From: Bacilli bacterium
GTDB lineage: Bacteria; Bacillota_I; Bacilli_A; RF39; UBA660
Reading direction: 5' to 3'
Assembly: GCA_028693035.1 (NCBI GenBank)
Contig: JAQUWE010000002.1
Span: forward strand, 20,595-84,594
DNA: 64,000 nucleotides
A model generated the notes under the pieces. The model ran no database searches and was not told where the DNA came from. It saw only the letters and a list, made by a program, of their open reading frames with translations. Below are positions 62,950 to 64,000 of the stretch, one piece after another (position 1 is the stretch's first letter; each line of letters begins with the position of its first letter). The position numbers were made by a program, and so were the translations under genes.

Positions 62950-63106
62950 AATTTAAAACTCTGGACCACGAGACGCCACGAGTTGTTGCTGTTGGCATTA
63001 CCATTATTCCTGTTGAAGCCAAAGACTCCAGCATTGGCACCATTGTTGTAGTTACCACCGCGGATGAACCAACTGTTGGTATTGTTCGGGAAGTTGGCGT
63101 AGTCAT
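62950..63106 (-). repeat. DGR template repeat (TR)
   Basis: On the minus strand the segment reads as a lectin-fold-like VR: D-Y-A-N-F-P-N-N-T-N-S-W-F-I-R-G-G, then Y-N-N-G-A-N-A-G-V-F-G-F, ending N-S-W-R-L-V-V-Q-S. It holds about 15 AAC/AAT codons, the hallmark of adenine-mutagenesis templates. It is far GC-richer than its surroundings, has no start codon in this frame (TAA lies just upstream) and ends in a GC-rich initiation-of-mutagenic-homing-like tract (TCGTGGCGTCTCGTGG). Exact ends cannot be set without the VR. Confidence 0.88.
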
Positions 63107-63130
63107 TTTATGGTCTAATCCTATATCAAA

Positions 63131-63550
63131 CTAGTTGATACTATTTATTACATATTCTATGTACTTTAAAGTTTCTACATCAAAAGTATTTATTTTAACT
63201 ATTATGTTATCAATTATTGCATTTCTATTACTATAAGTAGAATGTGATAATAATAATTTTTGATTATAGTTGTTTTTTTCATACTCATTATTATATAAAA
63301 TTTCTTCTTCCTTAAAATTATACACTAGATAATCTATGTTTGACTCTTCTAATTTATCTTTCACCTTTTCTAAGCTATTTATTGGAAACCCTATCATACT
63401 ATATTTTTTAAAAATCTTTACTTTATAACCGAACAAATTGTTAATTATTATAGAATCCATATCATAAGTTACGTAAAAATTTCCCTTTTTTAGCAAGTAT
63501 AATTTATCTCTCTTTGCTTCCTTTAATTTCAAATATTTATCATATAACAT
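63131..63550 (-). CDS. MutS domain-I-like DGR accessory protein
   Basis: 139 aa after AGGTGAT. Y-L-K-L-K-E-A-K-R-D-K-L-Y-L-L-K-K-G-N-F-Y (6-26) followed by I-I-I-N-N-L-F-G-Y-K-V and M-I-G-F-P-I-N-S-L (about 52-60) parallels MutS domain I (Y-L-x-L-K ... G-D-F-Y-E ... L-L-D-I ... M-A-G-I-P). The mismatch-reading Phe-x-Glu is changed (F-Y-V), and no ATPase part exists. MutS-like small proteins have been reported as accessories of some DGRs. Its place immediately upstream of the TR, in line with avd and RT, supports that reading. Confidence 0.7.
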   Translation of the reverse strand: MLYDKYLKLKEAKRDKLYLLKKGNFYVTYDMDSIIINNLFGYKVKIFKKYSMIGFPINSLEKVKDKLEESNIDYLVYNFKEEEILYNNEYEKNNYNQKLLLSHSTYSNRNAIIDNIIVKINTFDVETLKYIEYVINSIN

Positions 63551-63594
63551 AAAATCACCTATGAAAATAATATCATGTTATTTCTAATAATTAT

Positions 63595-63621
63595 GATTTT
63601 GCTAGAAATTCTAGCAAAATC
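63595..63621. promoter_or_regulatory. 27-bp operator dyad between the DGR cassette and the XRE gene
   Basis: Arms GATTTTGCTAG (63595-63605) and CTAGCAAAATC (63611-63621) around AAATT. TTGCTA within it could be a -35 for the XRE gene (TAAATT 17 bp on). It is placed to control both divergent units. Confidence 0.7.
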
Positions 63622-63665
63622 TAAATTTATTCATATTTTACTTTAAATTGTTGCTAGGTGGTATT

Positions 63666-63986
63666 ATGATTTTAACAAATTTATCAATGACACGAATAAA
63701 AAATTTACGCATAGATCATGACTATTGTCAAAAACAAGTAGCTTCATATTTATCAATAAGTAGAAGTTCATATTCTCAGGTTGAGTGTGAACTTAGGGAA
63801 TTGCAAAAAGACGAAGTAGAAAAATTGGCAATTCTCTATGATGTGGTTCCGCAATATTTATTAGGGTATATAGATACCCCTATTCCATATCCTAAACATT
63901 TTAAAGACGAAGTAAAAGAAAAGCTTAATATTTATGATAATAAAATTAATTCTATTTTTAATAAAAACCAGAAATCTCGTTTATAA
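63666..63986 (+). CDS. XRE-family HTH transcriptional regulator
   Basis: 106 aa from ATG 63666, with TAGGTGG 5 nt upstream; the in-frame ATG at 63648 lacks a site. HTH: R-I-K-N-L-R-I-D-H-D-Y-C-Q-K-Q-V-A-S-Y-L (about 10-29) and S-R-S-S-Y-S-Q-V-E (about 33-41), then K-L-A-I-L-Y-D-V-V-P-Q-Y-L-L-G-Y, the usual Cro/CI-type end. A short helical C-terminus. Divergent from the DGR operon with a strong dyad between: probably the element's repressor, also governing DGR expression. Confidence 0.85.
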   Translation: MILTNLSMTRIKNLRIDHDYCQKQVASYLSISRSSYSQVECELRELQKDEVEKLAILYDVVPQYLLGYIDTPIPYPKHFKDEVKEKLNIYDNKINSIFNKNQKSRL

Positions 63987-64000
63987 TAATAGTTAATGGG

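Larger units (their letters stand above)
58346..64000. mobile_element. Integrated mobile element (left end; runs past the window)
   Basis: It starts at the attL palindrome inside the binding-protein gene. It contains the serine recombinase, small regulators, the DGR cassette and an XRE repressor-like gene. It is markedly more AT-rich than the neighbouring core genes except in the GC-richer template repeat. No structural phage or conjugation gene is within view, so prophage and integrative element are both possible. Confidence 0.85.

Noticed and set aside
62943..63108. Frame starting ATG-ACT-ACG through the TR
   Set aside because: It is the +1 frame of the template repeat, with low-complexity Thr/Val composition and no ribosome site. 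The TR is better read as non-coding template.
1..64000. Genetic code 4 (TGA = Trp), as in Mollicutes
   Set aside because: Trp residues use TGG, and TGA serves as the stop in genes such as the P-type ATPase, with no conserved frame running through it.

Overview
The window is low-G+C DNA read with the standard bacterial code: TGA ends several genes and no gene needs it as Trp. It comes from an endospore-forming Firmicute. Two alpha/beta SASP genes with a sigma-G-type promoter and a spoVID-ysxE-like pair show sporulation. A long tmRNA tag ending in AVAFA, with smpB, rnr, rny and an arginine deiminase operon, points to an uncultured (probably gut) Bacilli lineage near the Mollicutes/Erysipelotrichia. 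That placement is inference.

Layout. 1-132: start of engB. 280-666: ssrA (tmRNA). 766-7800: a mixed-orientation accessory stretch holding a sdpR-sdpI locus, a collagen-like/peptidase-G2 surface protein, a PNPOx-family protein, a GNAT acetyltransferase and a LysM-CAP protein with 24 TPS repeats. 7971-12084: smpB, rnr, a small membrane protein and rmuC, all on the minus strand. 12094-23572: a type IV secretion-like locus on the minus strand. In transcription order it is VirB2-like pilin, VirB6/TrbL-like channel, PrgI, TrsD-like, VirB4, a SpoIID+C39 wall enzyme, an anchored extracellular protein, VirD4, rhodanese and a second pilin-like protein. No relaxase is present. 23834-25505: ysxE-like and spoVID-like genes. 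25548-34079: lon, a U32 protein, a degenerate polysaccharide deacetylase, a lipoprotein, a pilin-amidase fusion and an M29 aminopeptidase. 34527-43652: rny, recA, a HExxH protein, two SASP genes, thiI, ezrA and rpsD with its own leader. 43667-50909: a P-type ATPase, a T-box operon (HAD hydrolase, deoC, tyrS), rbfA and a divergent RNB protein. 50960-57868: arcA-arcB-arcD-arcC and an amino-acid ABC importer.

From about 58346 to the right edge lies the left end of an integrated mobile element. It has cut an ABC substrate-binding gene after codon 94. Its large serine recombinase lies next to the junction, and the recombinase frame runs out into host DNA. The element carries a diversity-generating retroelement (DGR): a MutS-domain-I-like protein, an A-rich template repeat (TR, about 62950-63106), Avd and a reverse transcriptase, plus a divergent XRE regulator with a strong dyad operator. 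No variable repeat (VR) is visible in the window, so the gene being diversified must lie outside it.

The two most unusual systems are the DGR element and the relaxase-less T4SS-like machine. The latter has three pilin-like proteins, one fused to a peptidoglycan amidase, and sits beside sporulation genes in a core-gene setting.
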